Source: VRUE01 sp963704515
GTDB lineage: Bacteria; Actinomycetota; Thermoleophilia; Solirubrobacterales; 70-9
Direction of reading: 5' to 3'
Assembly: GCA_963704515.1 (NCBI GenBank)
Contig: OY969913.1
Coordinates: 1,860,001-1,924,000 of the forward strand
DNA: 64,000 bases
Shown here piece by piece: positions 32,452 through 41,601 of the stretch. The translations under genes and the position numbers were made by a program. The notes beneath the pieces are model-generated. The model saw only the letters and a list, made by a program, of their open reading frames with translations. It was not told the origin of the DNA and ran no database searches. Position 1 is the stretch's first letter, and the number at the start of each line of letters is the position of its first letter.

Positions 32452-33147
32452 ATGCTCACAACCGACCAAGAGACCGCCACCGGCAGGGTGCTCGTCGTCG
32501 AGGACGACGCCGAGATCGCCGACGTCCTCAGACGCTCGCTGCGCCAGGAGGGCTACGAGGTCCGCACCAGCGCCGACGGGGTCGACGCGCTGGACGTCGC
32601 CGCCGGTTTCGTCCCCGACCTCGTCGTGCTCGACCTCGGCCTGCCCCGGCTCGACGGGATCGAGGTCTGCAGGCGGTTGCGGGCCGACGGCGACGTGCCG
32701 ATCCTGATGCTGACCGCGCGAGCCGAGACCGAGGACCGGGTCGGCGGGCTCGACAGCGGCGCCGACGACTACCTGGTCAAGCCCTTCGAGCGCACCGAGC
32801 TGCTCGCCCGGATTCGCGCCCTGCTGCGCCGCCGCCCGCCGCGCGGCGCCGCCTCGCTGCGGGTCGCCGACCTGACGCTCAACCCCGACACGCGGGAGGT
32901 GCGGCGCGGCGAGCGCGAGCTGGAGCTGACCAACCGCGAGTTCGAGCTGCTCGAGTACCTGATGCGCAACGAGCGGCTGGTCGTCTCTCGCGAGCGCCTG
33001 CTCGACGACGTCTGGGGCTACGACCCGACCGCGGCGACCAACACGATCGACGTCTTCATCTCCAACCTGCGGCGCAAGCTGGAGGCCGGTAACGAGTCCC
33101 GCCTGCTGCACACCAAGCGCGGCGCCGGCTACGTGCTCAAGGAGTAG
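32452..33147 (+). CDS. OmpR/PhoB-family response regulator
   Basis: A 231-residue two-domain regulator. The receiver domain has VVEDDAE, the phosphoacceptor D61 in VVLDLGLPR, and the conserved Lys in DDYLVKPF. The C-terminal winged helix has LTNREFELLEYLMRNERLVVSRERLLDDVWG and TIDVFISNLRRKLE. It is followed after 3 bases by its sensor kinase. The MprA/PrrA-like subgroup is the closest by eye. Target genes unknown; a direct repeat upstream hints at autoregulation. Confidence 0.93.
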   Translation: MLTTDQETATGRVLVVEDDAEIADVLRRSLRQEGYEVRTSADGVDALDVAAGFVPDLVVLDLGLPRLDGIEVCRRLRADGDVPILMLTARAETEDRVGGLDSGADDYLVKPFERTELLARIRALLRRRPPRGAASLRVADLTLNPDTREVRRGERELELTNREFELLEYLMRNERLVVSRERLLDDVWGYDPTAATNTIDVFISNLRRKLEAGNESRLLHTKRGAGYVLKE

Positions 33148-33150
33148 CGC

Positions 33151-34614
33151 TTGAGCTTGCTCCGCAAGGCCGCGGCCCGCTGGCCGGCCCAGCTCCGCCC
33201 GGGCAACTGGCCGGTCAGGTGGCGCCTGGCGGGGGTCTCCGCCGGCCTCACCCTCGTCATCCTGCTCGTCTTCGGAGCCGTGATCGGCCAGGTCGCGACC
33301 AGCCGCATCCGCGACGACTTCAACCGGCAGGTGAGCAGCGCCGCGCAGACGCTGGCAGCCGAAAGCCGGATCTTCAGAAATCCGCTCACGCTGACGCCCG
33401 TCCGCCGTGGGCCCAAGCTGGACGACTTCGTGCGCCCCGACGGTGCCTCGGCGCGGGCCTTCAGCGTTAACGGCAACCTTCTCAGCCTCCTCGGAGAAAG
33501 CACAGGAGCCGAAGAGCTCGGCCGCCCGGTCGCCGGTCTCACCACCTACGGCAAGATGCGGGTCGCGACCGCTCGGATTACCGGCGACTCCGGCACCGTC
33601 ACCGGCTTCGTCCAGTACGGCCGCAGCGTCGCCCACGTCGATTCGACCATCGACCGTCTCTGGCTGTTTATCGCCGCGGGAATCCTTGGCGGCACCCTGA
33701 TGGCGAGCCTCGCCGGAGTGGCGATCGCCTCCCGCGCGATGCGGCCGATCTCGGCGCTGACCTCGACCGCGGGCGCGATCGCCGCCACCGGCGACCCATC
33801 GCGCCACATGCCCGTGCCGCAGGCGGACGACGAGGTGGGCGAGCTGGCCCGCACCCTCGAGCAGATGCTGCGCTCGCTCGACGCGGCCCGGGCCGAGCGC
33901 GAGGCGGCGATGCGCAAACAGCGCGAGTTCGTCGCCGACGCCTCGCACGAGCTGCGCACGCCGCTGACCAGCGTGCTCGCCAACCTCGAGCTGCTGCAGG
34001 CCTCGCTGCGCGACCCGCGCCAGGAGGACGACCGGGCGATGATCGATTCCGCCCTGCGCTCCTCACGGCGGATGAGCCGTCTGGTCGGCGACCTGCTGCT
34101 CCTCGCCCGCGCCGACGCCGGCCGGGCCAGTCGCAAGCAGCCCTGCGACCTGGCCGAGGTGGCCGGCAACGCGGCGGCCGAGGTCGCCCCCGTGCTGGGC
34201 GAGCGCGAGCTGGCGATCGATAACGAACGCGTGCTGACCGTCGACGGCAACCCCGACGAGCTGCACCGGATGGTTCTCAACCTGCTCGACAATGCCGGGC
34301 GCCACACCCCGCCCGGCTCGACGATCGAGCTGCGGCTGCGCGCCGAGGGACCCGACGCCGTGGTCGAAGTCGCCGACGACGGCCCCGGCATCCCGCCCGC
34401 GATGCGTGCCCAGGTCTTCGACCGCTTTGTCCGCGGCGACGGCCCGGCCGACACCGCGGTCGGCCCGGGCAGCGGCCTCGGCCTGGCGATCGTCCACGCG
34501 GTCGCGGCCGCGCATGGCGGCACGGTCGAGGTGACCGAGCCCGAAGGCGGCGGGGCGCTCTTCCGGATCCGCATCCCGCTGCACCGCTCGGAGCGGGCGC
34601 TGAGCACCTTTTAG
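33151..34614 (+). CDS. Sensor histidine kinase with HAMP domain
   Basis: A 487-residue membrane kinase with TTG start. A first membrane helix lies around 28-50, then a sensor loop of about 120 residues outside the membrane, a second helix (about 170-195), HAMP, and HisKA with DASHELRTPLTSV (H266). The HATPase domain follows, with NLLDNAGRH, DDGPGIPP and GSGLGLAIV boxes. It pairs with the preceding response regulator. A strong terminator lies 46 bases after its stop. The signal is not apparent. Confidence 0.93.
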   Translation: MSLLRKAAARWPAQLRPGNWPVRWRLAGVSAGLTLVILLVFGAVIGQVATSRIRDDFNRQVSSAAQTLAAESRIFRNPLTLTPVRRGPKLDDFVRPDGASARAFSVNGNLLSLLGESTGAEELGRPVAGLTTYGKMRVATARITGDSGTVTGFVQYGRSVAHVDSTIDRLWLFIAAGILGGTLMASLAGVAIASRAMRPISALTSTAGAIAATGDPSRHMPVPQADDEVGELARTLEQMLRSLDAARAEREAAMRKQREFVADASHELRTPLTSVLANLELLQASLRDPRQEDDRAMIDSALRSSRRMSRLVGDLLLLARADAGRASRKQPCDLAEVAGNAAAEVAPVLGERELAIDNERVLTVDGNPDELHRMVLNLLDNAGRHTPPGSTIELRLRAEGPDAVVEVADDGPGIPPAMRAQVFDRFVRGDGPADTAVGPGSGLGLAIVHAVAAAHGGTVEVTEPEGGGALFRIRIPLHRSERALSTF

Positions 34615-34660
34615 CCCGCCTTTAGAGCCCCTCCTTAGTTTTCCCCACGGACGAGACACA

Positions 34661-34703
34661 GGACCCGCCGGGCTCTCCCCAACACCCCCGGCGGGTCCTT
34701 TTT
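34661..34703 (+). terminator. Intrinsic terminator of the two-component operon
   Basis: A perfect 12-bp stem, GGACCCGCCGGG with CCCGGCGGGTCC, and a 14-nt loop are followed directly by TTTTT. It lies 46 bases past the histidine kinase stop. The T-run is on the plus strand only, so it does not terminate the convergent rnj transcript equally well. Confidence 0.92.
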
Positions 34704-34712
34704 ATCTGCATG

Positions 34713-36377
34713 TCAGACCTCGACGACCACCGGGAGGACCATCGGCCGGCGGCGCAGCTTGTCGTAGAGGACCTTGGCGACGGCGTCGTGCAGGTCTTCT
34801 TGGATCAGGTGCAGCTCGCGCGTTCCCGCCGCGGCGGCGTCCTCTAGCGAGTCCTCGACCAGGTCCTTGAGCTCGTCGACGAGCGGATCGGACTCCTCGA
34901 AGGCGGCGACCCCGCGGACCAGCACTTCCGGGTCGGCAACCACCTGGCCGTCGTCGGAGGAGATCGTCGCGACGACGATGAAGATGCCGTCGGCCGAGAT
35001 CTCGCGCCGGTCGCGCAGGGCGACGTCGTCGGGCTCGCCGACGTTGACCCCGTCGACGTAGATCACGCCGGCGTGGATGTCCTCGCCGAAGCGCGCCCCG
35101 TTGGCGTCGAGTTCGAGCGGCAGGCCGTTGCGGCCCTGGAAGATGCGCTCGCTCTCGACGCCCACCGATTCGGCCAGCTCGGCGTGCAGGCGCAGCCGCT
35201 GGAAGTCGCCGTGCACGGGCAACACATAGCGCGGTTTGGTCAGGTTGAGCATCAGTTTCAGCTCCTCCTGCCAGCCGTGCCCGGAAGCGTGGATCGGCGC
35301 CTGCTTGGCGGTCACCACCGTGGCGCCGATCTCGTAGATCCGGTCGATCGTCTCATTGACGGCGCGCTCGTTGCCGGGCACCGGCGTCGCCGAGAAGACG
35401 ACCGTGTCGCCCGAGTGCAGCTCGACGTCGCGGTGGTCGTTGTTCGCCATCCGGCGCAGAGCCGAGAGCGGCTCGCCCTGGCTGCCGGTCGAGATCACGA
35501 TCACCTTCTCGTCGGGGAAGTTCTCGATCTCGCGCGGCTGGATGAAGAGCCCCTCCGGCGCCTTGGCGATCCCGAGGCTGGAGGCGATGTTGAAGTTTTT
35601 GCGCATCGAGCGCCCGACCAGCGCCACCCGGCGGTCGAGCTGCACGGCGGCGTCGATCACCTGCTGGACGCGGTGGATGTTGGAGGCGAAGGAGGTGACG
35701 ATGATCCGCCCCTCGCAGCCTTCGAAGGTCTCCAGCAGCGCCGGGCCGACGCTCGACTCCGAGGGCGCCACGCCGGGACGGTCGGCGTTGGTCGAGTCGC
35801 CGCAGAGCAGCAGCAGGCCGTCGCGGCCTACTTCGGCCAGGCGCGAGATGTCGGCCGGGCGACCGTCGACGGGAGTCTGGTCGAACTTGTAGTCGCCGGT
35901 CATCAGCACCGTGCCGAGCTCCGTGGTGAGCAGCACGCCGCGGGCGTCGGGGATCGAGTGCGAGAGGTGGACCAGCTCGAGCTCGAAGGGACCGGCCCGC
36001 ACGGTCTCCCCCGCGGGCAGCTCCCGCAGCGGCGCGTTCTTCAGCTTGTGCTCGTCGAGCTTGGCGCGGACCATGCCGATCGTCAACATGCCGCCGTAGA
36101 TCGCCGGCGGGTTGCCGATTTCGCGCAGCACGTAGGGCAGGGCGCCGACGTGGTCCTCGTGGCCGTGGGTGAGGACGATCGCCTCGATGTCCTCGGCCCG
36201 CTCGCGCAGGTAGGAGAAGTCGGGCAGGACCAGGTCGATGCCGAGCATCTCGGCGGTCGGGAACATCAGGCCGGTGTCGACGACGACGATCCGGCCGTCG
36301 TACTCGATCACGGTCATGTTCTTACCGATCTCGCCCAGTCCCCCGAGCGGCAGCACGCGAAGCTTGGCGGCGGGCAC
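34713..36377 (-). CDS. rnj: Ribonuclease J
   Basis: A 554-residue beta-CASP metallo-ribonuclease. The metal-binding motif is LTHGHEDHVGALPY (H71, H73, D75, H76), with SHSIPDARG, GDYKFDQTPVDG and the beta-CASP motifs VISTGSQGEPLSAL and HASGHGWQEEL. The C-terminal domain is about 110 residues. It carries 5'-to-3' exonuclease and endonuclease activity in RNA processing. The GTG start overlaps the dapA stop by one base (TAGTG). Confidence 0.96.
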   Translation of the reverse strand: MPAAKLRVLPLGGLGEIGKNMTVIEYDGRIVVVDTGLMFPTAEMLGIDLVLPDFSYLRERAEDIEAIVLTHGHEDHVGALPYVLREIGNPPAIYGGMLTIGMVRAKLDEHKLKNAPLRELPAGETVRAGPFELELVHLSHSIPDARGVLLTTELGTVLMTGDYKFDQTPVDGRPADISRLAEVGRDGLLLLCGDSTNADRPGVAPSESSVGPALLETFEGCEGRIIVTSFASNIHRVQQVIDAAVQLDRRVALVGRSMRKNFNIASSLGIAKAPEGLFIQPREIENFPDEKVIVISTGSQGEPLSALRRMANNDHRDVELHSGDTVVFSATPVPGNERAVNETIDRIYEIGATVVTAKQAPIHASGHGWQEELKLMLNLTKPRYVLPVHGDFQRLRLHAELAESVGVESERIFQGRNGLPLELDANGARFGEDIHAGVIYVDGVNVGEPDDVALRDRREISADGIFIVVATISSDDGQVVADPEVLVRGVAAFEESDPLVDELKDLVEDSLEDAAAAGTRELHLIQEDLHDAVAKVLYDKLRRRPMVLPVVVEV

Positions 36378-37255
36378 TATGGGTTCACCGGGGCCAGGCC
36401 GACGCTCTCCAGCGCCGTCCGCACAGTCGCTCGCTGCGCCTCGTCGGCGGGAACGAGGGGAAGTCTGAGGGTGTCTGACGGGATCAGCCCGGTCATCGCC
36501 AGCGCCGCCTTGACCGGGATCGGGTTGGTCGTCACGCCCATCGCCGCGTAGACCTGCTTCAGGGTCGCGTCGATCTGACGCGCGCGGTCGAGATCGCCGG
36601 CCTGCGCCGCGTCCCAGATCTCGCGCATCCGCGGGCCGACCAGGTGCGAGGAGACCAGGATGCCCCCGGCGCCGCCGATCTCGAGCGTGCGCAGGAAGAT
36701 CTCGTCGTTGCCGGCGAGGACGTCCATGCCCTCGATCGGCTGCAGCTCCTCGTTGTTCGCCTGCTTGACGGCGACCACGCTCTCGATCTTGGCGATCTCG
36801 GCGAGCTGCTCGGGCGGCACGTTGACGACCACCCGCGAGGGGATGTTGTAGGCGATCAGCGGGAAGCCGGGGACGGCCGCGGCGATCGCCTCGAAGTGAG
36901 CGAGGATGCCGGCCGGGTTGGGCTTGTTGTAGTAGGGAGTGACGATCAGGGCGGCGTCGGCGCCGGCCTCGACCGCGCCCTGGGTCAGCTCGATCGAGTG
37001 ATCGGTGTAGTTGGTGCCGGTGCCGCAGATCAGCAGCACCCCCTCGCCGACCTCGCGCCGGATCGCGCGGAGGAGGTCGAGCGCCTCCTCGTCGGTGAGC
37101 GTCGGCGCCTCGCCGGTCGAGCCCGAGATCACCAGGCCGTGCGAGCCATGCTCGAGCAGATGGGTGGCGAGCTTCAGCGCCGCCGCCTCGTCGACCGCGC
37201 CGCTCGCGTCGAACGGCGTCGCCATCGCGGTGAGGACTCCCCGAATCTCCTTCAT
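36377..37255 (-). CDS. dapA: 4-hydroxy-tetrahydrodipicolinate synthase
   Basis: A 292-residue TIM-barrel aldolase starting MKEIRGVLTAMATPFD. It has SGSTGEAPTLTDEE, the conserved tyrosine in LIAYNIPSR and the Schiff-base lysine in VVAVKQANN. It condenses pyruvate with aspartate semialdehyde, the entry to lysine and diaminopimelate. It lies 23 bases downstream of dapB. In-frame sequence upstream of the ATG overlaps dapB and was not included. Confidence 0.96.
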   Translation of the reverse strand: MKEIRGVLTAMATPFDASGAVDEAAALKLATHLLEHGSHGLVISGSTGEAPTLTDEEALDLLRAIRREVGEGVLLICGTGTNYTDHSIELTQGAVEAGADAALIVTPYYNKPNPAGILAHFEAIAAAVPGFPLIAYNIPSRVVVNVPPEQLAEIAKIESVVAVKQANNEELQPIEGMDVLAGNDEIFLRTLEIGGAGGILVSSHLVGPRMREIWDAAQAGDLDRARQIDATLKQVYAAMGVTTNPIPVKAALAMTGLIPSDTLRLPLVPADEAQRATVRTALESVGLAPVNP

Positions 37256-37278
37256 GGGCGCAGGGTATCGCGGGTCAT

Positions 37279-37947
37279 CTAGAGGAGCTTCTCCAAGCCC
37301 ACCGTGAAGCGGTCCGGCAGATCGCCGACGCGGCGCACGGCGAGCAGCACGCCGGGCATGAACGAGCGGCGGTCGATCGAGTCGTGGCGCAGGCTGAGGG
37401 TCTGACCCTCGCCGCCGAAGATCACCTCCTGGTGGGCGACGAGGCCCGGCAGGCGCACCGAGTGGATCGGCTGGTGCACGTTGCCGCCGGCGGCGTCGAT
37501 CAGCTCGGCGGTGCGCTTCGCCGTGCCCGAGGGCGCGTCGAGCTTGCGGTCGTGATGCAGCTCGACGATCTCGCACTCGGGCATGTGGCGGGCGATCGAC
37601 TGCGAGACCTCCATCAGCAGCACGGCGCCGATCGCGAAGTTCGGCGCGACGAAGCAGTTGGCCCGCGCGCTCTTCGCGGCGGCGGCGCGCAGCGCGTCGA
37701 GGTCGAAGCCGGTCGTGCCGACGACGACGTGCACGCCGGCCTCGAGCGCGTTCGTCGCGTTGGCGAGCGCTGTGTCGGGCGTGGTGAAGTCGACCAGGAC
37801 GTCGGCATCGCCGAGTACCTCGGAGAGCTCGACCCCGAGCGCCGGGTCGGCGCGGCCGGCGAGCTCGGTGTCCGCCGCCTCCTCGACCGCCTCGCAGACG
37901 GCCTCGCCCATGCGCCCCGCGGCGCCCGAAACGGCGACCCGGATCAC
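37279..37947 (-). CDS. dapB: 4-hydroxy-tetrahydrodipicolinate reductase
   Basis: A 222-residue DapB with GTG start overlapping the upstream peptidase stop (GTGA). It has VAVSGAAGRMGEAV (nucleotide binding), VVVGTTGFD, FAIGAVLLM and the active-site signature ELHHDRKLDAPSGTAK. It is a little shorter than the usual 240-270 residues. It reduces the DapA product using NAD(P)H. The gene order M16-dapB-dapA-rnj is common in actinobacteria. Confidence 0.95.
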   Translation of the reverse strand: MIRVAVSGAAGRMGEAVCEAVEEAADTELAGRADPALGVELSEVLGDADVLVDFTTPDTALANATNALEAGVHVVVGTTGFDLDALRAAAAKSARANCFVAPNFAIGAVLLMEVSQSIARHMPECEIVELHHDRKLDAPSGTAKRTAELIDAAGGNVHQPIHSVRLPGLVAHQEVIFGGEGQTLSLRHDSIDRRSFMPGVLLAVRRVGDLPDRFTVGLEKLL

Positions 37948-39218
37948 GCCGCCACCAGGGCTTCGCTGATCGGTGCCAGGGACTGACGGAAGCGGTCCTC
38001 GTCGCGGCCGACGCAGGCGGCGGAGAGGCGCTCGGGCGCGTAGAGCTCGGTCGCCAGCTCGGCCAGGTCCTCGACGCTGACCGCCTCGACCTTGGCCAGC
38101 ATCTGGTCGAGGCCGTCGATCGGCAGGCCGAAGAGGGTCGCCCGCGAGATCCGCGTCATCCGCGCCGCGGTCGACTCCGAGGAGAGCACCAGCCGGCCCT
38201 TGACGTTCTCCTTGCCGCGCCGCAGCTCCTCGGCGGAGAGCGGCTCGGCGCGCAGTCGCGCCAGCTCGGCGCCGATGATCGAGCAGGCCTCCTCGACGTT
38301 GTCCTCGCGCGTGCCGACGTAGCCGGCGACCAGGCCGGAGTCGGTGTACTGCTCGTTGTAGGAGCCGACCGAGTAGGCGAGGCCGCGCTTCTCGCGCACC
38401 TCGCAAAAGAGCCGCGAGGAGCTCGAGCCGCCGAAGATCGAGTCGAGCACGGCCAGCGCGTAGCGCCGCTCGTCGTCGCGAACGATGCCCGGCGCGCCGA
38501 AGCAGATGTGGTACTGCTCGGTGTCCTTCGCGTAGAAGCGGGTGCGCGCCGCGTCGTCGGCGGCGGCGCCATTCGTCGGCTCGGGCTCACGGCGCTCGGG
38601 GGCGACCAGGCGCTCGGCGAGCGCCGCAATCCGCTCGTGTTCGAGGTTGCCGGCGGCGCCGACGACGATGTTGGCGCCGGTGTAATGGGCGCTGCGGTAG
38701 GCCTCGATATCGGGCACCGGTGCCGAGCTGATCACCTCGGCCTCGCCGAGCACCCGGCGGCCGAGCGGGTGGGCGCCGAAGACCGCCTCGGCGAGGATGT
38801 CGTGGACGCGGTCCTGCGGCTCGTCCTCGTACATAGCGATCTCCTCGAGCACGACCTGGCGCTCGGAGTCGACTTCCGGGTAGGTCGGCGCCAGCAGCAT
38901 CTCGGCCAGCAGGTCGAAGACCTCCTCGGTGTGCTCGTCGAGGAAGCGGGCGTGCAGGTGCGTGGTCTCCTTGCCGGTGGCGGCGTTGACCACGGCGCCG
39001 AGCCCGTCCAGCCGCTCGGCGATCTCGATCGCCGAGAAGCGCGCCGTGCCCTTGAAGAGCAGATGCTCGAGGAAGTGCGAGACGCCCGCCTGAGAGGGCG
39101 TCTCGTTGCGCGATCCGGTCCTCACCCAGAGCCCGAGCGCCACCGAGCGCACCGAGGGAACCGCCTCGGTGACGACCCGGACGCCCGAGCCCTGCGTTGT
39201 CAGCTGCGCCTCGGCCAA
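37944..39218 (-). CDS. M16-family zinc metallopeptidase
   Basis: A 424-residue pitrilysin/processing-peptidase-like protein. The inverted zinc motif HFLEH (48-52) is followed by the downstream glutamate region LEEIAMYEDEPQDRVHD. Two homologous halves are visible, the second with REKRGLAYSVGSYNEQYTDSG. It is probably a cytoplasmic or secreted peptidase of unknown substrate. It starts 3 bases after pnp and is coupled to dapB. Confidence 0.94.
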   Translation of the reverse strand: MAEAQLTTQGSGVRVVTEAVPSVRSVALGLWVRTGSRNETPSQAGVSHFLEHLLFKGTARFSAIEIAERLDGLGAVVNAATGKETTHLHARFLDEHTEEVFDLLAEMLLAPTYPEVDSERQVVLEEIAMYEDEPQDRVHDILAEAVFGAHPLGRRVLGEAEVISSAPVPDIEAYRSAHYTGANIVVGAAGNLEHERIAALAERLVAPERREPEPTNGAAADDAARTRFYAKDTEQYHICFGAPGIVRDDERRYALAVLDSIFGGSSSSRLFCEVREKRGLAYSVGSYNEQYTDSGLVAGYVGTREDNVEEACSIIGAELARLRAEPLSAEELRRGKENVKGRLVLSSESTAARMTRISRATLFGLPIDGLDQMLAKVEAVSVEDLAELATELYAPERLSAACVGRDEDRFRQSLAPISEALVAA

Positions 39219-39221
39219 TGC

Positions 39222-41462
39222 CTAGTCGCGACGCTCGCGCTCACGCCGGGGACGCCGCTCGCGGCCACCCCGGCCCCCGCGGTCGCCGCCGTTGCGGCGC
39301 GGGCCGCCGTCGCCGGAGCCGACCGTGGCCAGCTCCTCGGGGCTCTTGCCCTCGACCGACGGGTCGTCGGAGAGGCGCAGCCCGATGCGACCGCGCTCGC
39401 GGTCGACCTCGACCACGGTGACGTCGATCACGTCGCCGGAGCTGAGCACGTCGTCGACCGAGTCGACCCTCTCCCCCGGCTTCACGTTGGAGATGTGCAG
39501 CAGGCCGTCGGTGCCCTTGACCAGCTCGACGAAGGCGCCGAAGGTGGTCGTCTTGACGACCTTGGCGGCGTTGTAGCGGTCGCCGACCTCGGCCTCCTTG
39601 GTCATCGACTGGATGCGGCCCACGCAGGCTTCGACCAGTTCGCCGGTCGGCGCGTAGATCCGCACCGTGCCGTCGTCCTCGACGTCGATCTCGGCTTCGA
39701 ACTCCTCGCAGAGGGCGCGGATCGTTTCGCCGCCCTTGCCGATCACGGCGCCGATCTTCTCCGGGTCGATCTTGATCGATTCGATCCGCGGCGCGTGCGC
39801 CGAGAGCTGCTCGCGCGGCCCGTCGATCGCCTCCGCCATCTTGCCGAGGATGAACTGACGGCCCTCGTTGGCCTGGGCGAGCGCGTCGCGCAGGATGTCG
39901 AAGGTGACGCCGGTGATCTTGATGTCCATCTGCAGGGCGGTGATCCCGTCGGCGGTGCCGGCGACCTTGAAGTCCATGTCGCCGAGGTGGTCCTCGACGC
40001 CGGCGATATCGGTGAGGACGATGTAGTCGTCGCCCTCCTTGATCAGGCCCATGGCGACGCCGGCGACCGGTGCTGAGACCGGGACGCCCGCGGCCTGCAA
40101 AGCCATCGAGGAGGCGCAGACCGAGCCCATCGAGGAGGACCCGTTGGACTCGAGCGTCTCGGAGACGACCCGGATCACGTAGGGGAAGGCCTCTTCGTCG
40201 GGGATCGACGGCGCCAGGGCGCGCTCGGCGAGGGCGCCGTGGCCGATGTCGCGGCGCTTCGGGCCGCGCATGAAGCCCGCCTCCCCGACCGAGAAGGGCG
40301 GGAAGTTGTAGTGGTGCCAGAAGCGCTTCGTGGTCGCCAGGCCGAGCGTGTCGAGGCGCATGTCCATGCGCGTCGTGCCCAGGGCGACGTTGGAGAGGAT
40401 CTGGGTCTCGCCGCGGGTGAAGAGCGCCGAGCCGTGCACGCGCGGGGAGAGGTCGACCTCGGTCTCGATCGGTCGGATCTCGTTCTGGGCGCGACCGTCG
40501 GGGCGCTTCTTGTCGACCGCGATCGCCTTGCGGATCGTGTCCTTCTCGATCGCGTCGAAGGCGGTGCCGACCTCGGCCTTGCGCTCGCCGTCGACCTCGC
40601 CGTCAGCGCCCTCCGGCGCGTACTTGGCGACGACCTCGGCCTTGACCTTGCCGATCGCCTCGTAGCGCTCGAGCTTGCCGTCGGTGGCGATCGCGTCGAC
40701 CAGGGCCTGGCCGTGGGAGGCGCGGATCTCGCTCAGCAGTCCCTCGTCGATCTTGGGGGGATCGACCTCGATCTTCTCCTTGCCGGCCTTCTCGGCCAGT
40801 TCCTGCATCGCCGCGCAGAGCTTCTTGATCTCCGAGTGGGCGATGTCGAGGGCGTCGAGGATCTCGGCCTCGGTGACGCCGTCGGCGCCCGCCTCGACCA
40901 TCAGGATCGCCTCGTCGGTGCCGGCGACGATCAGGTCGAGCTCGAGCTCCTCGAGCGTCTCCTCGGGCGGGTTGACGACGAAGTCGCCGTCGAGCTTGCC
41001 GACGCGCACGGCGCCGACGTGGGCGGCAACCGGGACCGGCGAGATCGCCAGGGCCGCGGAGGCGCCGTTCATCGCGAGGATGTCGTAGGGGTGGACGTGG
41101 TCCACCGAAAGCGGGGTTGCGACCAGCTGGGTCTCGTAGTGCCAGCCCTTGGGGAAGAGCGGCCGGATCGGCCGGTCGATCATCCGCGCGGTCAGCGTCG
41201 CCTTCTCGCCCGAGCGGCCCTCGCGACGGAAGAAGGAGCCGGGGATCTTGCCCGCGGCGTACATCCGCTCCTCGACGTCGACGGTCAGCGGCAGGAAGTC
41301 CACGTCGCGCAGGTTGCCCATCGTCGCGGTGCAAAGGACCATCGTGTCGCCGGACTGGACGACCACGGCGCCGCCCGCCTGGCGGGCGAGCTTGCCCGTC
41401 TCGAAGGAGATCTGGCTCTCGCCGATATCCGCCGAAACGCGGCTTACGTCAAACATGCTCAT
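39222..41462 (-). CDS. pnp: Polyribonucleotide nucleotidyltransferase (PNPase)
   Basis: A 746-residue protein. It has two RNase PH-like domains (FETGKLARQAGGAVVVQSGD; FMRGPKRRDIGHG; GDMDFKVAGTADGITALQMD), then a KH domain (GAVIGKGGETIRALCEE), an S1 domain (FGAFVELVKGTDGLLHISNV) and an Arg/Gly-rich tail. The start MSMFDVSRV was chosen because GGAGG lies 11 bases upstream. It degrades RNA 3'-to-5' by phosphorolysis. It is separated from rpsO by a peroxiredoxin gene and a DsbA remnant. Confidence 0.97.
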   Translation of the reverse strand: MSMFDVSRVSADIGESQISFETGKLARQAGGAVVVQSGDTMVLCTATMGNLRDVDFLPLTVDVEERMYAAGKIPGSFFRREGRSGEKATLTARMIDRPIRPLFPKGWHYETQLVATPLSVDHVHPYDILAMNGASAALAISPVPVAAHVGAVRVGKLDGDFVVNPPEETLEELELDLIVAGTDEAILMVEAGADGVTEAEILDALDIAHSEIKKLCAAMQELAEKAGKEKIEVDPPKIDEGLLSEIRASHGQALVDAIATDGKLERYEAIGKVKAEVVAKYAPEGADGEVDGERKAEVGTAFDAIEKDTIRKAIAVDKKRPDGRAQNEIRPIETEVDLSPRVHGSALFTRGETQILSNVALGTTRMDMRLDTLGLATTKRFWHHYNFPPFSVGEAGFMRGPKRRDIGHGALAERALAPSIPDEEAFPYVIRVVSETLESNGSSSMGSVCASSMALQAAGVPVSAPVAGVAMGLIKEGDDYIVLTDIAGVEDHLGDMDFKVAGTADGITALQMDIKITGVTFDILRDALAQANEGRQFILGKMAEAIDGPREQLSAHAPRIESIKIDPEKIGAVIGKGGETIRALCEEFEAEIDVEDDGTVRIYAPTGELVEACVGRIQSMTKEAEVGDRYNAAKVVKTTTFGAFVELVKGTDGLLHISNVKPGERVDSVDDVLSSGDVIDVTVVEVDRERGRIGLRLSDDPSVEGKSPEELATVGSGDGGPRRNGGDRGGRGGRERRPRRERERRD

Positions 41463-41547
41463 TGAATTTTTTACCTCCGGCCGCCCGTGTGGCAGCCATC
41501 TGCATTCAGAACTCTCGTTCTCTGTCCCACGGGAGAGTACAGGGACG

Positions 41548-41601
41548 GGGACGTGCCGTAACTTGGGTACCACCACGGGCCGCTAAGTTGCGGCACGTCC
41601 C
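41548..41601. repeat. Palindrome at the 3' end of a DsbA-like remnant
   Basis: Two 17-base arms (41548-41564 and 41585-41601) pair with one wobble position around a 20-base loop: GGGACGTGCCGTAACTT against AAGTTGCGGCACGTCCC. No T-tract follows. The right arm contains the last codons and TAG stop of the DsbA-like frame on the minus strand. It is unrelated in sequence to Family I and II. Confidence 0.8.

Noticed and set aside
37256..38406. Upstream extensions of dapA and dapB
   Set aside because: They read through neighbouring genes in other frames; family starts MKEIRGVL and VIRVAVSG are clear.
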